Counted from the stretch's first letter, positions 11,331 through 19,814 are shown. The stretch is DNA of 30,940 bases from an uncultured Opitutia bacterium (GCA_903882335.1 CAIRWP010000344.1:1-30940), one strand, 5' to 3'. Notes: a model not told the origin generated them from the sequence alone. Made by a program: numbers and translations.

Positions 11331-13624
11331 TGCGTTTCGACATCAAGTCGCGGCGCATCGAACTGAGCGCGCAGGAGTTCGCCACATTCCGACCAGGCCC
11401 CGGGGCCGGGAGCGGCGGCGCCCCCTGGCGCGCGGAGGCCGGGCGGCAATGGCACGAGACGCTCCGCCGGCAGGCGGAGGCCGAGCAGGATGGCTGGACC
11501 TTCGAACGCGCGGCGAACTGCGAGGTGCAGGCGCTGGGCTGGACGTTGGTCGTGACGGGCCGGGCGGACCAATGGCGCGAAGCCGCCGGCGCGGTGCGCA
11601 TCCGCGAGGTGAAGACCATCAGCCAATCGCTCCCCCGGCGGTCCGACCAGCTGACCCGCCGCTACCCGCACCATTTCCTGCAGCTGACGCTCTACTGCCA
11701 CGCTGCGCGCCTCGACCCCGCCGTCCGCGCGGTGCAGGGCGAGGTGGTCTTCGTCGACCTGACCAGCGGCGAGCAGCAGGCCGTGCCGTTGCCGGCCACG
11801 GCCGAGGCGGACCTCCTGCAACAGGCGGAGACGATCGCGGCACACGCGGAGAACCGGCGCGCCAGCCATGCCCGCCTGCTCTGCCTGCCGGACCGCCTAC
11901 CTTTCAAGGAGCCGCGCCCGGAGTGGCTGCAGGGCTGCGCCGATCTGGACCAAGCCGGGATGGAATCGACCACGCGGCTGCTCGTCGCGCCCACGGGCTT
12001 CGGCAAGACCTCGGCCGCGCTCCGCCACGGCCTCGGCCTGTTGCGCGGCGGCCGCGCCGGGCGGTTGCTCTACCTGACGGGTAAGGGCACGGGCCAGCTG
12101 CAGGTCCTGCAGGAGCTCCGCCGCTTGGCGAAACCGTCCGAGCTGCGCGCCCTGGTGCTACGCCCGCGGGCCGAGCACGAAGTCGATGGGTTGCCCGACG
12201 ACCCGGAGGAGATCCGCCGCAACTGGGCCCGCGCCGGCATCGACCCGCAGGCGCTCCTCGAGGACGGCTCGAACCTCCGCCGGATCCGCGAGATCGGCCG
12301 GCTGGCGGGCGTGCCCCCGTGGGACATCACCAAGGCGATGCTGGCGCACGCGGAGGTGGTGATCTGCGATTACAACTATGTCTTCTCGCCCCGCAACCGC
12401 GCGGCGCTCGAGAACGTGCCCGGGTGGGACGAGTCCGATACCGCGCTGATCGTCGACGAGGCGCATAACCTGCCCGAGCGGGCGGCGGAATGCCTGTCGC
12501 TGCGGGATGAGGCGCAGGACGCGGCCGACCTGGCCCACGAGTTGGTGCGCCACCGCGCGCCGGAGCCGTGGATCCGCGCTACGCAAGCCTGGGCCGACTT
12601 CCTGGCGCGCTTACCCAAGGCCGACGCGGTCTCGCCCGACGATCGGCTGGAGGCGATGGGTCACGCGGAGACTTTGGCGGAGCTCGCGGCGAACCAGCCG
12701 TTCAACACCGACGACCTGACGGACCTCACGCGGCAAGGACTCTGGAACGCCGCGACGTGGTCCGACCGGCTGGAGGCGGCCGACCTCGGCTGGCTGCTGT
12801 GGTCCCCGCGACCCGGGATGCTGAGCCTGGATTGCCTCTCGGCGGCGAAGGCGACGGGCGAGCGGCTCCTGAAGTTCGGGCACGCACTGCTGATGACCGC
12901 GACCCCGGGGCCGCGCGGGGCGCTGGCGAACGAATGCGGGCTCGACGGCGACGCGCTCGCGAAGGTCGACGCGCTCGCGTCGTGGCGCCAAGGGGCCTAC
13001 ACGGTGGCGATCGATGGCCGCGTCGACACGCGCCTGAAGACCCGCGAGACGCACCTCGCGCGCACGGCCGCGGCCTTGCTCCGCCTGTCGCAGGAAGGCG
13101 CCGTCGCCGCCTTCTTCCCATCCTACAAATACGCCGAAGGGGTCGGCAAGGAGCTGGCGAATCTTGATCCGAAGGCGGACATCGCCCTGCAACCGCGCGG
13201 GCTCGGCCCGGACGGCACGGCGCGCTTCGTGGAAGATTCCCTCAACCGCCACACCATCCTCTGCCTGATCCTCGGCGGGTCGCTGGGCGAAGGGGTCGAC
13301 ATGCTGGGCGGGCGCATCCGCTCGGCGGTGATCGTCGGCCCCGCCCTGCCCGAGGTGAACGCGCTGCAGGAGGCGCGGCGCAAGATGTTCGCCAACGACG
13401 GCGTCGAGGACGCGTTCGCGCTGGCGTACGTCCGGCCCGGCATGCGCAAGGTCAACCAGGCGCTGGGCCGGCTGGTCCGCGCACCCGGCCAGACGGCCCG
13501 CGTGCTACTCCATTGCCGACGCTTCGCGGACGAGGCCTACCGCAACCTGCTCTCGACGGAATACGGCGACCCGCCCGTCCTGGCGGACGACGACGAGTTC
13601 GCGCGGTGGGCGACGCGGAGCTGA
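11330..13624 (+). CDS. PD-(D/E)XK nuclease fused to XPD/DinG-type superfamily 2 helicase
   Basis: A 764-residue protein of two parts. Residues 1-190 carry a Cas4/RecB-like nuclease core: Asp80 in TGRADQW, Glu93-Val-Lys95 in IREVKT, and the trailing QLTLYCHA (QxxxY) motif. Residues 215-764 are an XPD/DinG-type helicase: Walker A APTGFGKT (Lys226), VVICDYNYVFSPRNR, the DEAH box at 376-379, LMTATPGP, LGGSLGEGVDMLGGRIRSAV and QALGRLVR (about 710). The four Fe-S cysteines expected between Walker A and DEAH are absent; the usual WCPYF stretch reads as PPWDI. Similar nuclease-plus-helicase fusions are known in COG1199 proteins of clostridia. The role is probably 5'-3' unwinding and trimming in DNA repair; this is inferred from family. 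Its ATG overlaps the recO stop by one base. Confidence 0.85.
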   Translation: MRFDIKSRRIELSAQEFATFRPGPGAGSGGAPWRAEAGRQWHETLRRQAEAEQDGWTFERAANCEVQALGWTLVVTGRADQWREAAGAVRIREVKTISQSLPRRSDQLTRRYPHHFLQLTLYCHAARLDPAVRAVQGEVVFVDLTSGEQQAVPLPATAEADLLQQAETIAAHAENRRASHARLLCLPDRLPFKEPRPEWLQGCADLDQAGMESTTRLLVAPTGFGKTSAALRHGLGLLRGGRAGRLLYLTGKGTGQLQVLQELRRLAKPSELRALVLRPRAEHEVDGLPDDPEEIRRNWARAGIDPQALLEDGSNLRRIREIGRLAGVPPWDITKAMLAHAEVVICDYNYVFSPRNRAALENVPGWDESDTALIVDEAHNLPERAAECLSLRDEAQDAADLAHELVRHRAPEPWIRATQAWADFLARLPKADAVSPDDRLEAMGHAETLAELAANQPFNTDDLTDLTRQGLWNAATWSDRLEAADLGWLLWSPRPGMLSLDCLSAAKATGERLLKFGHALLMTATPGPRGALANECGLDGDALAKVDALASWRQGAYTVAIDGRVDTRLKTRETHLARTAAALLRLSQEGAVAAFFPSYKYAEGVGKELANLDPKADIALQPRGLGPDGTARFVEDSLNRHTILCLILGGSLGEGVDMLGGRIRSAVIVGPALPEVNALQEARRKMFANDGVEDAFALAYVRPGMRKVNQALGRLVRAPGQTARVLLHCRRFADEAYRNLLSTEYGDPPVLADDDEFARWATRS

Positions 13625-13630
13625 GCGGGC

Positions 13631-14281
13631 TCAGACCTGCGCGATGACGCGGGCCTTCGGGTAGCGGATCTTCTTGAGCTGCGCGTACTTGTCGGCGCCG
13701 GAGCGGTAGCCGACGGCGCAGGCGACCACGACCTCGTAGCCCGTGCCTTGGAGGCCGAGGATCTCGGTGTAGGCGGCGGGGTCGATGCCTTCGAGTGCGC
13801 AGGTGTCCACCGCGAGGGCGGCGGCGGCGCCCATGAGCTGGCCGAGGGCGATGTAGAGCTGACGGGCGGCCCATTCCTTCTGGGCGGCGGGGTCCTTCCC
13901 CTTGACCACGCCACCAATCATCATCTGGCGGTAGGGCTCGAGCGCGGCGGGGTCGGCCTGACGCTCAGCGACCATCTGCTGGAAGAACTCGTTCACGTCC
14001 TGCTCGGTCACCTCGGTGCGGCGGGCGAAGACGACGAGGTGCGAGGCGTCGGTGACCTGCGTCTGGTTCCAGGAGACCGGGCGGAGCTTGGCGCGGACGG
14101 CGGGGTCGGCGATGACCAGGAACTTCCACGGCTGCAGGCCGAACGAGGACGGCGTGAGGCGGAGCGACTCCTCCAACGCGGCCCAGGTGGCGTCCGGCAA
14201 CTTGCGGGTGTCGAAGGCCTTGGTGGCGTAGCGCCATTCGAGGGAAGTGAGCAGTTGGGCGGGGGTCAGGGCGGCGTTCAT
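13631..14281 (-). CDS. Nitroreductase family FMN-dependent oxidoreductase
   Basis: A 216-residue member of the NfsB/nitroreductase superfamily, which uses FMN and NAD(P)H to reduce quinones, nitro compounds or flavins. Signatures seen: LEWRYATKAFDTRKLPD at the N-terminus (FMN phosphate-binding arginine region), LTPSSFGLQPWKFLVI, the middle WAARQLYIALGQLMGAAAALAVDTCALEGID, and the C-terminal VVACAVGYR...KIRYPKARVI. These fit the NfsB/YdgI-like oxygen-insensitive group, but the true substrate cannot be read from sequence. I preferred the ATG at 14281 over an in-frame one at 14296, because homologues begin close to this point. It converges with the helicase gene with a 6-base gap and is probably transcribed alone. 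Confidence 0.92.
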   Translation of the reverse strand: MNAALTPAQLLTSLEWRYATKAFDTRKLPDATWAALEESLRLTPSSFGLQPWKFLVIADPAVRAKLRPVSWNQTQVTDASHLVVFARRTEVTEQDVNEFFQQMVAERQADPAALEPYRQMMIGGVVKGKDPAAQKEWAARQLYIALGQLMGAAAALAVDTCALEGIDPAAYTEILGLQGTGYEVVVACAVGYRSGADKYAQLKKIRYPKARVIAQV

Positions 14282-14319
14282 GATGACGCTACCCAACCGC
14301 CGGCCGCCGGATTGTCAAA

Positions 14320-14988
14320 TCAGGCAGGCGAAAGGACGCCGCCGGAAAGCACCAGGCGACGCGACGCGCGCTCGGCGAACTCGCGGCTATGCGTGACCAG
14401 CACCAGCGCCAGGCCGCGCGCGGCCACGACGTCGAGCAGCAGCCGCATGATCTCCTCCGCCGTCCGTTCGTCGAGGTTGCCCGTCGGCTCGTCGGCCAGG
14501 AGCACCGCGGGGCGGTTGACCAAGGCGCGGGCCAGGGCGACGCGCTGGCATTCGCCGCCGGAAAGGCGGGAGGGCAGATGGTCGGCGCGGGCGGCGAGGC
14601 CGACCAGCCCGAGGAGCTCGCGGGCGGCCGCGGTGGCCGCGGCGGCCGGCACGCCCACGATTCGGGCGGCGAGGGCGACGTTCTCGAGCGCGGTCAGCTC
14701 GGGCATGAGCTGGTAGTTCTGGAAGACGAAGCCGACGCCGCGGCCCAACCGGCGGCGGGGTGCCACGAGCGCACCCTCGCAAGCGACGCGGACCTCGCCC
14801 GCGTCGGGGACGTCGAGGCCGCCGAGCAACTGGAGCAAGGTGGTCTTGCCGGAGCCCGAGGAGCCGCGGATGGAGACGGACTCGCCGGCGCGGACTTCGA
14901 GCGAGACCGCGGTCAGCACGGGCAAAAGGCCGGCGGGCGCGGCGAAGGCCTTGGCGAGCCCGGTGGCCTGGAGGACGATCTCAGGCAT
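14320..14988 (-). CDS. lolD: ABC transporter ATP-binding protein, LolD-like
   Basis: A 222-residue ATPase of the LolD/MacB/FtsE class. It has Walker A GSSGSGKTT, a Q-loop VFQNYQLMPELTALENV, the ABC signature LSGGECQRVALARAL, Walker B VLLADEPTGNLDE and the H-loop VTHS. The EPTGNLD form is typical of this class. With the permease encoded just upstream it should form the lipoprotein-releasing exporter that extracts mature lipoproteins from the inner membrane. The ATG at 14988 overlaps the permease stop by 8 bases and is preceded by GGAGG at a 9-base spacing, one of the better ribosome-binding sites in the window. It is the last gene of a lysS-permease-lolD transcription unit. Confidence 0.9.
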   Translation of the reverse strand: MPEIVLQATGLAKAFAAPAGLLPVLTAVSLEVRAGESVSIRGSSGSGKTTLLQLLGGLDVPDAGEVRVACEGALVAPRRRLGRGVGFVFQNYQLMPELTALENVALAARIVGVPAAAATAAARELLGLVGLAARADHLPSRLSGGECQRVALARALVNRPAVLLADEPTGNLDERTAEEIMRLLLDVVAARGLALVLVTHSREFAERASRRLVLSGGVLSPA

Positions 14989-16219
14989 CGCGCATAGCCT
15001 CCGAAGGTTTGCGCCCGGCCGCCCAGAGGGCCGGGACGAAGCCCGCCAACGTGGTGACGAGCAAGGTGAAGACACCCGCCGCCACGAAGTCGGCCGGGTC
15101 GTAGTGGAGCGGGATGTTGGCGAACTGGTAGACGCTGGCGACCATGTCGCCATCGCCGAAGACCGCGTTGATCGCGCCCAGGATCGCGTCGCGGAAATGG
15201 AGGATGCCGCCGGTCAGCAGGAAGCCGAGGCCCGTGCCCAGCGCGCCGATGAGCAGGCCCTGCAGGCCGAAGAGCGCGAGGATCGCGCCGCGGCCGGCGC
15301 CGAGCGCGGCGAGCACGCCGACCTCGCGGGAGCGGCGGATGACGGCGGAGAACAGGGTGCTGCCGATCGAGAACGACGCGACCAGCGTGATGATGAACAT
15401 CAGGAAGAAGAGCATCGTCTTCTCGAAGCGGATCGCCTCGAGGAAGTTGCGCTTGATCGCCTGCCACGGGCGGAAGACCAGGTCGGGGTGGCCGACGTTG
15501 AGGCGACCGGCGATCTCCTCGGCGCGGGCGGGCTCCTTGAGCCGCAGGATCACGCCGTGGGCGCGCGGGCCGAGGTTCCAGATCTCGCGGAAGCGGCGCA
15601 GCGGGATGAGCGCGGCGGCGTTGTCCACCTCGGTGAAACCGGTGCGGAGGATGGCGCAGACCTCGAACTCGGCGGGCAGGGGCGCCTTGCCCTTCTCCGC
15701 CCGCTCGGCCATCGCCGGCGACCAGAGCTCGACCTTGTCGCCGACGCGGACGCGCAGCTGCTGCGCGAGCCCGAGCCCGAGGATCACGCGGCCGTCGTCG
15801 AGGTCGTCGAAGGTACCACCATGAATGTACTTGCGGGCGGGCTGGGCCGGATCGAGCGGGTCGATGCCGCGCACGGCGGCCACGCCGGAGAAATCGCCGT
15901 GGCGCGCAAGCGCGGGGCCCTCGGCGTAGGCGGTAGCGGAGGCCACCTCGGGGGCGCGGCGGAGCTCGGCGACGAGCTCGTCGGGGCGGGCCAGCTCGTC
16001 GGGGCGGGCCAGCGGCCGGGCAGCGACGACCTGGCAGTCGCCGAAGGATTCGCGGATGCGCTTGCGGTGCGCCTCACCGAAACCGTTCATCACCGTCTGC
16101 ACCACGAGCAAGGTCGCTACGCCGAGGGCCACGCCGAGGATCGAGACCGTCGCGAACGCCGGGAAGCGCTTACCGGGCGGGAAGAGCTGGCGGAGGGCGA
16201 GATGGAGGAACCAGGGCAA
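14981..16219 (-). CDS. lolE: Lipoprotein-releasing ABC permease (LolC/LolE/LolF family)
   Basis: A 412-residue MacB-type permease. One membrane helix near residues 22-45 (SILGVALGVATLLVVQTVMNGF, closely matching LolC/E N-termini) is followed by a periplasmic domain (about 46-265). Three more membrane segments complete it (about 268-290, 315-345 and 375-395), ending in LWAAGRKPSEAMRDA, which matches the P..A.R family ending. Only one permease gene is present, so it may act as a homodimer, as proposed for LolF-type systems. The start is TTG at 16219, 10 bases after the lysS stop; no in-frame ATG occurs before residue 44, which lies past the first helix. Residues 70-81 are an exact six-residue duplication (LARPDE twice) from an 18-bp tandem repeat. 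Confidence 0.88.
   Translation of the reverse strand: MPWFLHLALRQLFPPGKRFPAFATVSILGVALGVATLLVVQTVMNGFGEAHRKRIRESFGDCQVVAARPLARPDELARPDELVAELRRAPEVASATAYAEGPALARHGDFSGVAAVRGIDPLDPAQPARKYIHGGTFDDLDDGRVILGLGLAQQLRVRVGDKVELWSPAMAERAEKGKAPLPAEFEVCAILRTGFTEVDNAAALIPLRRFREIWNLGPRAHGVILRLKEPARAEEIAGRLNVGHPDLVFRPWQAIKRNFLEAIRFEKTMLFFLMFIITLVASFSIGSTLFSAVIRRSREVGVLAALGAGRGAILALFGLQGLLIGALGTGLGFLLTGGILHFRDAILGAINAVFGDGDMVASVYQFANIPLHYDPADFVAAGVFTLLVTTLAGFVPALWAAGRKPSEAMRDA
15975..16010 (-). repeat. 18-bp perfect tandem duplication inside the Lol permease gene
   Basis: Two identical adjacent 18-base units (15975-15992 and 15993-16010) lie in frame within the permease gene and duplicate the residues LARPDE. 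The exact identity at DNA level, including third positions, points to a recent slippage event. It falls in the periplasmic domain just after the first membrane helix. Confidence 0.95.
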
Positions 16220-16229
16220 GGGGAAAGGC

Positions 16230-17714
16230 TCAGGCCTGCTTCTCGGGCGCGAGCGTCGGGAACAGGATGACGTCGCGGATGTTGGCCGCGCCGGTCAGCA
16301 GGATCACGAGGCGATCGATGCCGATGCCGAGGCCGCCCGCGGGGGGCATGCCGTGCTCGAGCGCGAGGAGGAAGTCCTCGTCGATCTTCTGGGTCTCCGC
16401 GCCGGCCTGGACCTGCAGCATCTCGCGCTGCACGCCCGGGTCGTTCTGCTCGGAGTAGGCCGGGGCGATCTCCTGGCCGTTGATGCAGAGCTCGAAGACG
16501 TCGATGGTCGAGTCGTCGCCGACGGTGACCTTGGCGAGCGGGCAGAGCTCCTTGGGGATGTGCGTGACGAAGGTCGGCTGGATGAGGCCCGGCTCGATGA
16601 GCTTGCCGAAGACCTCGTTGGTGACCTCGAAATCTTCCCAGTCCGCGCGCGGCTCGTGCAGGCCGAGGGCCTTGCACGCGGCGATTTTTTCTGCCTTCGT
16701 ACGGGTGAACCACTGCGGGTCGCCGGTGCGCTCGAGGATGAGGTCCTTGTACTTCGCCTCGCGCCACTCGCCACCGAGCTCGATGGCGATGCCGTCCGGC
16801 CGGACGACGGTGGTCGTGCCGAGGACGTCGGCGCAGACCTTCTGGATCATCGAGCGGACGAGCTCCATCATGCCGCGGAAGTCGGTGTAGGCCTGGTAGG
16901 CCTCGAGCATCGTGAACTCGGGGCTATGCTTGATGGACACGCCTTCGTTGCGGAAGACGCGGCCGATCTCGAAGACGCGGTCCATGCCGCCGACGAGGCA
17001 GCGCTTGAGGTGCAGCTCGAGCGCGATGCGCAGGTAGAAGTCGCAGTCGAGGGCGTTGGAGTGCGTCTCGAACGGGCGGGCCGCGGCGCCGCCGGCGATG
17101 GCGTGCAGGGCCGGCGTCTCGACCTCGGTGAACTGGCGGCTCCAGAGGAAACGGCGAATCGCCTCGACCACGCGGCTGCGGACGAACAGGCGGCGGCGCG
17201 ACTCCTCGTTGACGACGAGGTCGAGGTAGCGCTGGCGGTAGATCTTCTCGGCGTCGGTCAGGCCGGCCCACTTCTCGGGCAGCGGGCGGAGGGCCTTGGA
17301 GACCAGCTTGTATTCCGAGACACGCACGGTGACCTCGCCGGTCTTGGTGCGGAAGAGCTTGCCGCGGACGCCGACGAAGTCGCCGGAGTCGATGAGCTTC
17401 TTGAAGTGTGCGTCGTAGGCGTCGCCCAAGGCGTCGCGGGTGAAGTAGGTCTGGATTACGCCGCCGCGGTCGAGGAGTTTGACGAAGCTGGCCTTGCCCA
17501 TGACGCGCAGGGCGACGATGCGGCCGGCGACGGAGACCTCGGGACCTTCCTCGACGCCCTCGGGCAGGAGGCCGGGGCACTCGGTCGAGACGTGGGTCTG
17601 GGCCCACTCGGCGCGGAACGGGTCCTCCCCGGCGGCGCGGAGCTGGGCGAGTTTCTCCTTCCGGACCGCGTGGAGGTCGTGGGAGATGGCGTTGAGGTCG
17701 GTCTTTTCGCTCAT
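16230..17714 (-). CDS. lysS: Lysyl-tRNA synthetase, class II
   Basis: Charges tRNA-Lys with lysine in the cytoplasm. The 494-residue product has an N-terminal anticodon-binding OB-fold (about 55-150; VSVAGRIVALRVMGKASFVKL) and a class II catalytic core: motif 1 around RRFLWSRQFTEVETPAL, motif 2 FEIGRVFRNEGVSIKHSPEFTMLE, and motif 3 GLGIGIDRLVILLTGAANIRDVILFP. AAARPFETHSNALDCDFYLRIA is the family's conserved core. The ATG at 17714 gives the usual N-terminus (MSEKTDLNAIS...RKEKLAQLR) and is preceded by AGGGAG at a 5-base spacing. It diverges from thyA over 115 bases and leads a transcription unit with the Lol exporter genes; the stop lies 10 bases before the permease TTG. Confidence 0.97.
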   Translation of the reverse strand: MSEKTDLNAISHDLHAVRKEKLAQLRAAGEDPFRAEWAQTHVSTECPGLLPEGVEEGPEVSVAGRIVALRVMGKASFVKLLDRGGVIQTYFTRDALGDAYDAHFKKLIDSGDFVGVRGKLFRTKTGEVTVRVSEYKLVSKALRPLPEKWAGLTDAEKIYRQRYLDLVVNEESRRRLFVRSRVVEAIRRFLWSRQFTEVETPALHAIAGGAAARPFETHSNALDCDFYLRIALELHLKRCLVGGMDRVFEIGRVFRNEGVSIKHSPEFTMLEAYQAYTDFRGMMELVRSMIQKVCADVLGTTTVVRPDGIAIELGGEWREAKYKDLILERTGDPQWFTRTKAEKIAACKALGLHEPRADWEDFEVTNEVFGKLIEPGLIQPTFVTHIPKELCPLAKVTVGDDSTIDVFELCINGQEIAPAYSEQNDPGVQREMLQVQAGAETQKIDEDFLLALEHGMPPAGGLGIGIDRLVILLTGAANIRDVILFPTLAPEKQA

Positions 17715-17829
17715 GTGGGCTCCCTTGAGGGGTGCCTCCGAGGCGGCGGGGAGGCAAGGGCGAAAGGTTCGGCGGGCGGCATGGTTTCCGTGTTGCGGCG
17801 GGACCTTTCCGGAGAATAACCCAAGACCC

Positions 17830-18675
17830 ATGAAGGCCTACCTCGACCTGCTCCGCCACGTCCGGCAGCACGGAGAAATCCGGGCCGACCGCACCGGCAC
17901 GGGCACGCTCGGTATCTTCGGCGCCCAGCTGCGCTTCGACCTCGCGGAAGGCTTCCCGCTCGTGACCACGAAGAAGGTCCACCTGAAGTCCATCACGCAC
18001 GAACTGCTCTGGTTCCTCTCCGGCAGCACGCAGAACGCCTGGCTGACGGAGCGCGGGGTGAGCATCTGGAACGAGTGGGCCACGGCGGAGCAGTGCGCGA
18101 AGTTCGGCCGCGGCGAGGGCGACCTCGGGCCCGTCTACGGCCACCAATGGCGCAACTTCGGGGCGACGAAGCGTCCCGATGGCACGTACGCCCACGACGG
18201 CGTCGACCAGGTCCGCAAGCTCGTCGAGGAGATCCGCCGCAACCCCGCCAGCCGCCGCCTAATCGTGTCGGGCTGGAACCCGGAGGAGGCCGACCAGGTG
18301 GCCCTCCCGCCCTGCCACACGCTCTTCCAGTTCCACGTCTCGACCGACGGCCGCCTCAGCTGCCAGCTCTACCAGCGCAGCGCGGATCTCTTCCTCGGCG
18401 TGCCTTTCAATATCGCCAGCTACGCGATGCTGACGCACATGATCGCCCAGGTGACGGGACTGAAGCCCGGCCATTTCGTGCACACCTTCGGCGACGCGCA
18501 CATCTATTCCAACCACGTGGAGCAGGTCGACCTGCAGCTCTCGCGCGAGCCGCGGCCCCTGCCCCGCCTGGTGCTGAACCCCGCCGTGACGGACCTCTTC
18601 GCGTTCAAGTTCGAGGATATCGCCGTCGAGGGCTACGACCCGCACCCGGCGATCAAGGCCCCCGTGGCCATCTGA
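17830..18675 (+). CDS. thyA: Thymidylate synthase
   Basis: Converts dUMP and methylene-tetrahydrofolate to dTMP and dihydrofolate. The 281-residue product has the N-terminal RADRTGTGTLGIFG loop, the GDLGPVYGHQWRNFG block, the nucleophile Cys152 in ALPPCHTLFQF, the RSADLFLGVPFNIASYA block and the C-terminal KAPVAI. It is somewhat longer than the 264-residue E. coli enzyme because of a short loop before GDLGPVYG, a variant I believe is common. The ATG at 17830 is certain from the family start; GGAG lies 14 bases upstream, too far for a strong site. folA begins 2 bases after the stop, and its enzyme regenerates tetrahydrofolate from the dihydrofolate produced here. Confidence 0.97.
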   Translation: MKAYLDLLRHVRQHGEIRADRTGTGTLGIFGAQLRFDLAEGFPLVTTKKVHLKSITHELLWFLSGSTQNAWLTERGVSIWNEWATAEQCAKFGRGEGDLGPVYGHQWRNFGATKRPDGTYAHDGVDQVRKLVEEIRRNPASRRLIVSGWNPEEADQVALPPCHTLFQFHVSTDGRLSCQLYQRSADLFLGVPFNIASYAMLTHMIAQVTGLKPGHFVHTFGDAHIYSNHVEQVDLQLSREPRPLPRLVLNPAVTDLFAFKFEDIAVEGYDPHPAIKAPVAI

Positions 18676-18677
18676 CC

Positions 18678-19160
18678 GTGCGCCTCGGCCGTCCGCTCAT
18701 CGCCATCGCGGCCGTCGCGCGCAACCGCGGGATCGGCCTCGCGAACAAGCTCCCGTGGCGTATCCCGGAGGACTTCGCTTTCTTCAAGGCGACGACCATG
18801 GGCCAGATCCTCCTGATGGGGCGCAAGACCTATGAGTCCATCGGCCGCCCCCTGCCGGGACGGACGACCGTGGTCCTGAGCCGCTCGGGTTTCACCGCCC
18901 CCGGCGTGATCACCGCGGCGAGTTGGGAGGAAGCCGCCCAAGTCGAGCCTGGGAAGACCCTGTTCCTGGCCGGGGGGGCCGCCCTGTACGCCGAGGCCCT
19001 GCCTTGGTGCAGCGAACTGATCCTGACCCACGTACCCCTCGAGCCGGAGGCGGACGCCTTTTTCCCTGACTGGACCGGTCATTTTGACGAGGGCACCCTC
19101 CTGCATCAGTTCCCGACGTGTGAAATGCGCCGGCACCTGCCGCGGGCGGCGAAAGGCTGA
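18678..19160 (+). CDS. folA: Dihydrofolate reductase
   Basis: Reduces dihydrofolate to tetrahydrofolate with NADPH, closing the thymidylate cycle with ThyA. The 160-residue product has IAAVARNRGIGLANKLPWRIPEDFAFFK (active-site acidic residue in the LPWRIPEDF segment), LLMGRKTYESIGRPLPGRTTVVLSRS (NADPH-binding) and FLAGGAALYAEALPW. The start is GTG at 18678, only 2 bases past the thyA stop. It is the only start codon placed so that the protein begins at the first DHFR strand, and no Shine-Dalgarno is present, so translation most likely depends on termination at thyA. The last residues (HLPRAAKG) are a normal DHFR end. An inverted repeat follows at once. Confidence 0.95.
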   Translation: MRLGRPLIAIAAVARNRGIGLANKLPWRIPEDFAFFKATTMGQILLMGRKTYESIGRPLPGRTTVVLSRSGFTAPGVITAASWEEAAQVEPGKTLFLAGGAALYAEALPWCSELILTHVPLEPEADAFFPDWTGHFDEGTLLHQFPTCEMRRHLPRAAKG

Positions 19161-19180
19161 TTTGCTTGTTTTTGAGCAAA
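19161..19180 (+). promoter_or_regulatory. Inverted repeat TTTGCT/AGCAAA after folA
   Basis: TTTGCT (19161-19166) and AGCAAA (19175-19180) are perfect inverted repeats separated by 8 bases, directly after the folA stop. There is no T-tract after the second arm, so it is not a standard terminator. It overlaps a possible promoter for the nuo genes (TTGAGC at 19172-19177, 17-base spacer, TTATCG at 19195-19200), whose -10 box is poor. It could be an operator or an mRNA 3'-end structure. Confidence 0.3.
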
Positions 19181-19213
19181 TCCTGCGATTTCTCTTATCG
19201 ACCCTAGTGAAAC

Positions 19214-19241
19214 GGCAAAAAGGGGCGTTTTTATGCCTTTT
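19214..19241 (+). terminator. Possible weak terminator or leader hairpin between folA and nuoJ
   Basis: GGCA (19214-19217) pairs with TGCC (19234-19237), and the adjacent A-run pairs with a T-run inside, leaving one mismatch and a GC-rich apex. Four Ts follow (19238-19241). It could end the thyA-folA transcript or act as a leader structure 40 bases before nuoJ. The stem is AT-rich in the middle and the T-tract is short, so efficiency is uncertain. Confidence 0.4.
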
Positions 19242-19280
19242 GTCCTTTCCAAGGACTCCCCCCGCCCTACCTTCCCGCCC

Positions 19281-19814
19281 ATGCCGGACGGCCTGTTCAC
19301 TTTCTTCGCGGCGCTGACCCTCGGCGCCGCCCTCCTCCTGGTCCTGAGCCGGAACGCCGTGACCTCGGCCATGGGGATGATCCTCGCCCTCGTCGGCATC
19401 GCGGCGGACTTCTTCCTGCTCGACGCCTACTTCCTCGGGGTGCTCCAGGTGCTGGTCTACGCCGGCGCCGTGATGGTGCTGTTCCTGTTCATCATCATGC
19501 TCCTGGATACCGACGACGCCGTCGGCGCCTACCCCTGGAAGACGGCCGCCCTCGGGCTCGCCACGTTCTTCCTGCTCGGGGCCGGCGTGCTCTGGCTCTT
19601 CCATTGGTCCGGGGCCGTCAGCGCCGCCCCCGCGGGCGCCACGCCGCCGGAGTTCTCGGCCAACCCCGCCGAGTTCACGACCGCCGCCAAGTCCTTCGGC
19701 CGGCTCCTCTACACCAAGTACCTCCTCCCCTTGGAAATCGCCGGTTTCCTGCTGCTCGTCGCCTTGGTCGGCGTCGTCTCCCTGAGCAAGGATGCCCCGG
19801 AGGGCCAAGCCTGA
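19281..19814 (+). CDS. nuoJ: NADH-quinone oxidoreductase subunit J
   Basis: Membrane subunit of respiratory complex I. The 177-residue product has five hydrophobic segments. The third (LLDAYFLGVLQVLVYAGAVMVLFLFIIMLLD) is the family hallmark YxGAVMVLFLFVIML. A Pro/Ala-rich loop with TPPEFSANPAEFTTAAKSFGRLLYTKYLLPLEIAGFLLLVALVGVVSL at the end also matches NuoJ. I chose the ATG at 19281, which gives the usual short N-terminus; an in-frame ATG at 19233 would add a Pro/Ser stretch unlike the family. It is the first gene of nuoJKLMN; the A-I subunits are not in the window. Confidence 0.95.
   Translation: MPDGLFTFFAALTLGAALLLVLSRNAVTSAMGMILALVGIAADFFLLDAYFLGVLQVLVYAGAVMVLFLFIIMLLDTDDAVGAYPWKTAALGLATFFLLGAGVLWLFHWSGAVSAAPAGATPPEFSANPAEFTTAAKSFGRLLYTKYLLPLEIAGFLLLVALVGVVSLSKDAPEGQA

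Noticed and set aside
16056..17819. 587-codon open frame antisense to lysS
   Set aside because: lysS is unambiguous with all class II motifs; the antisense frame has no family features.
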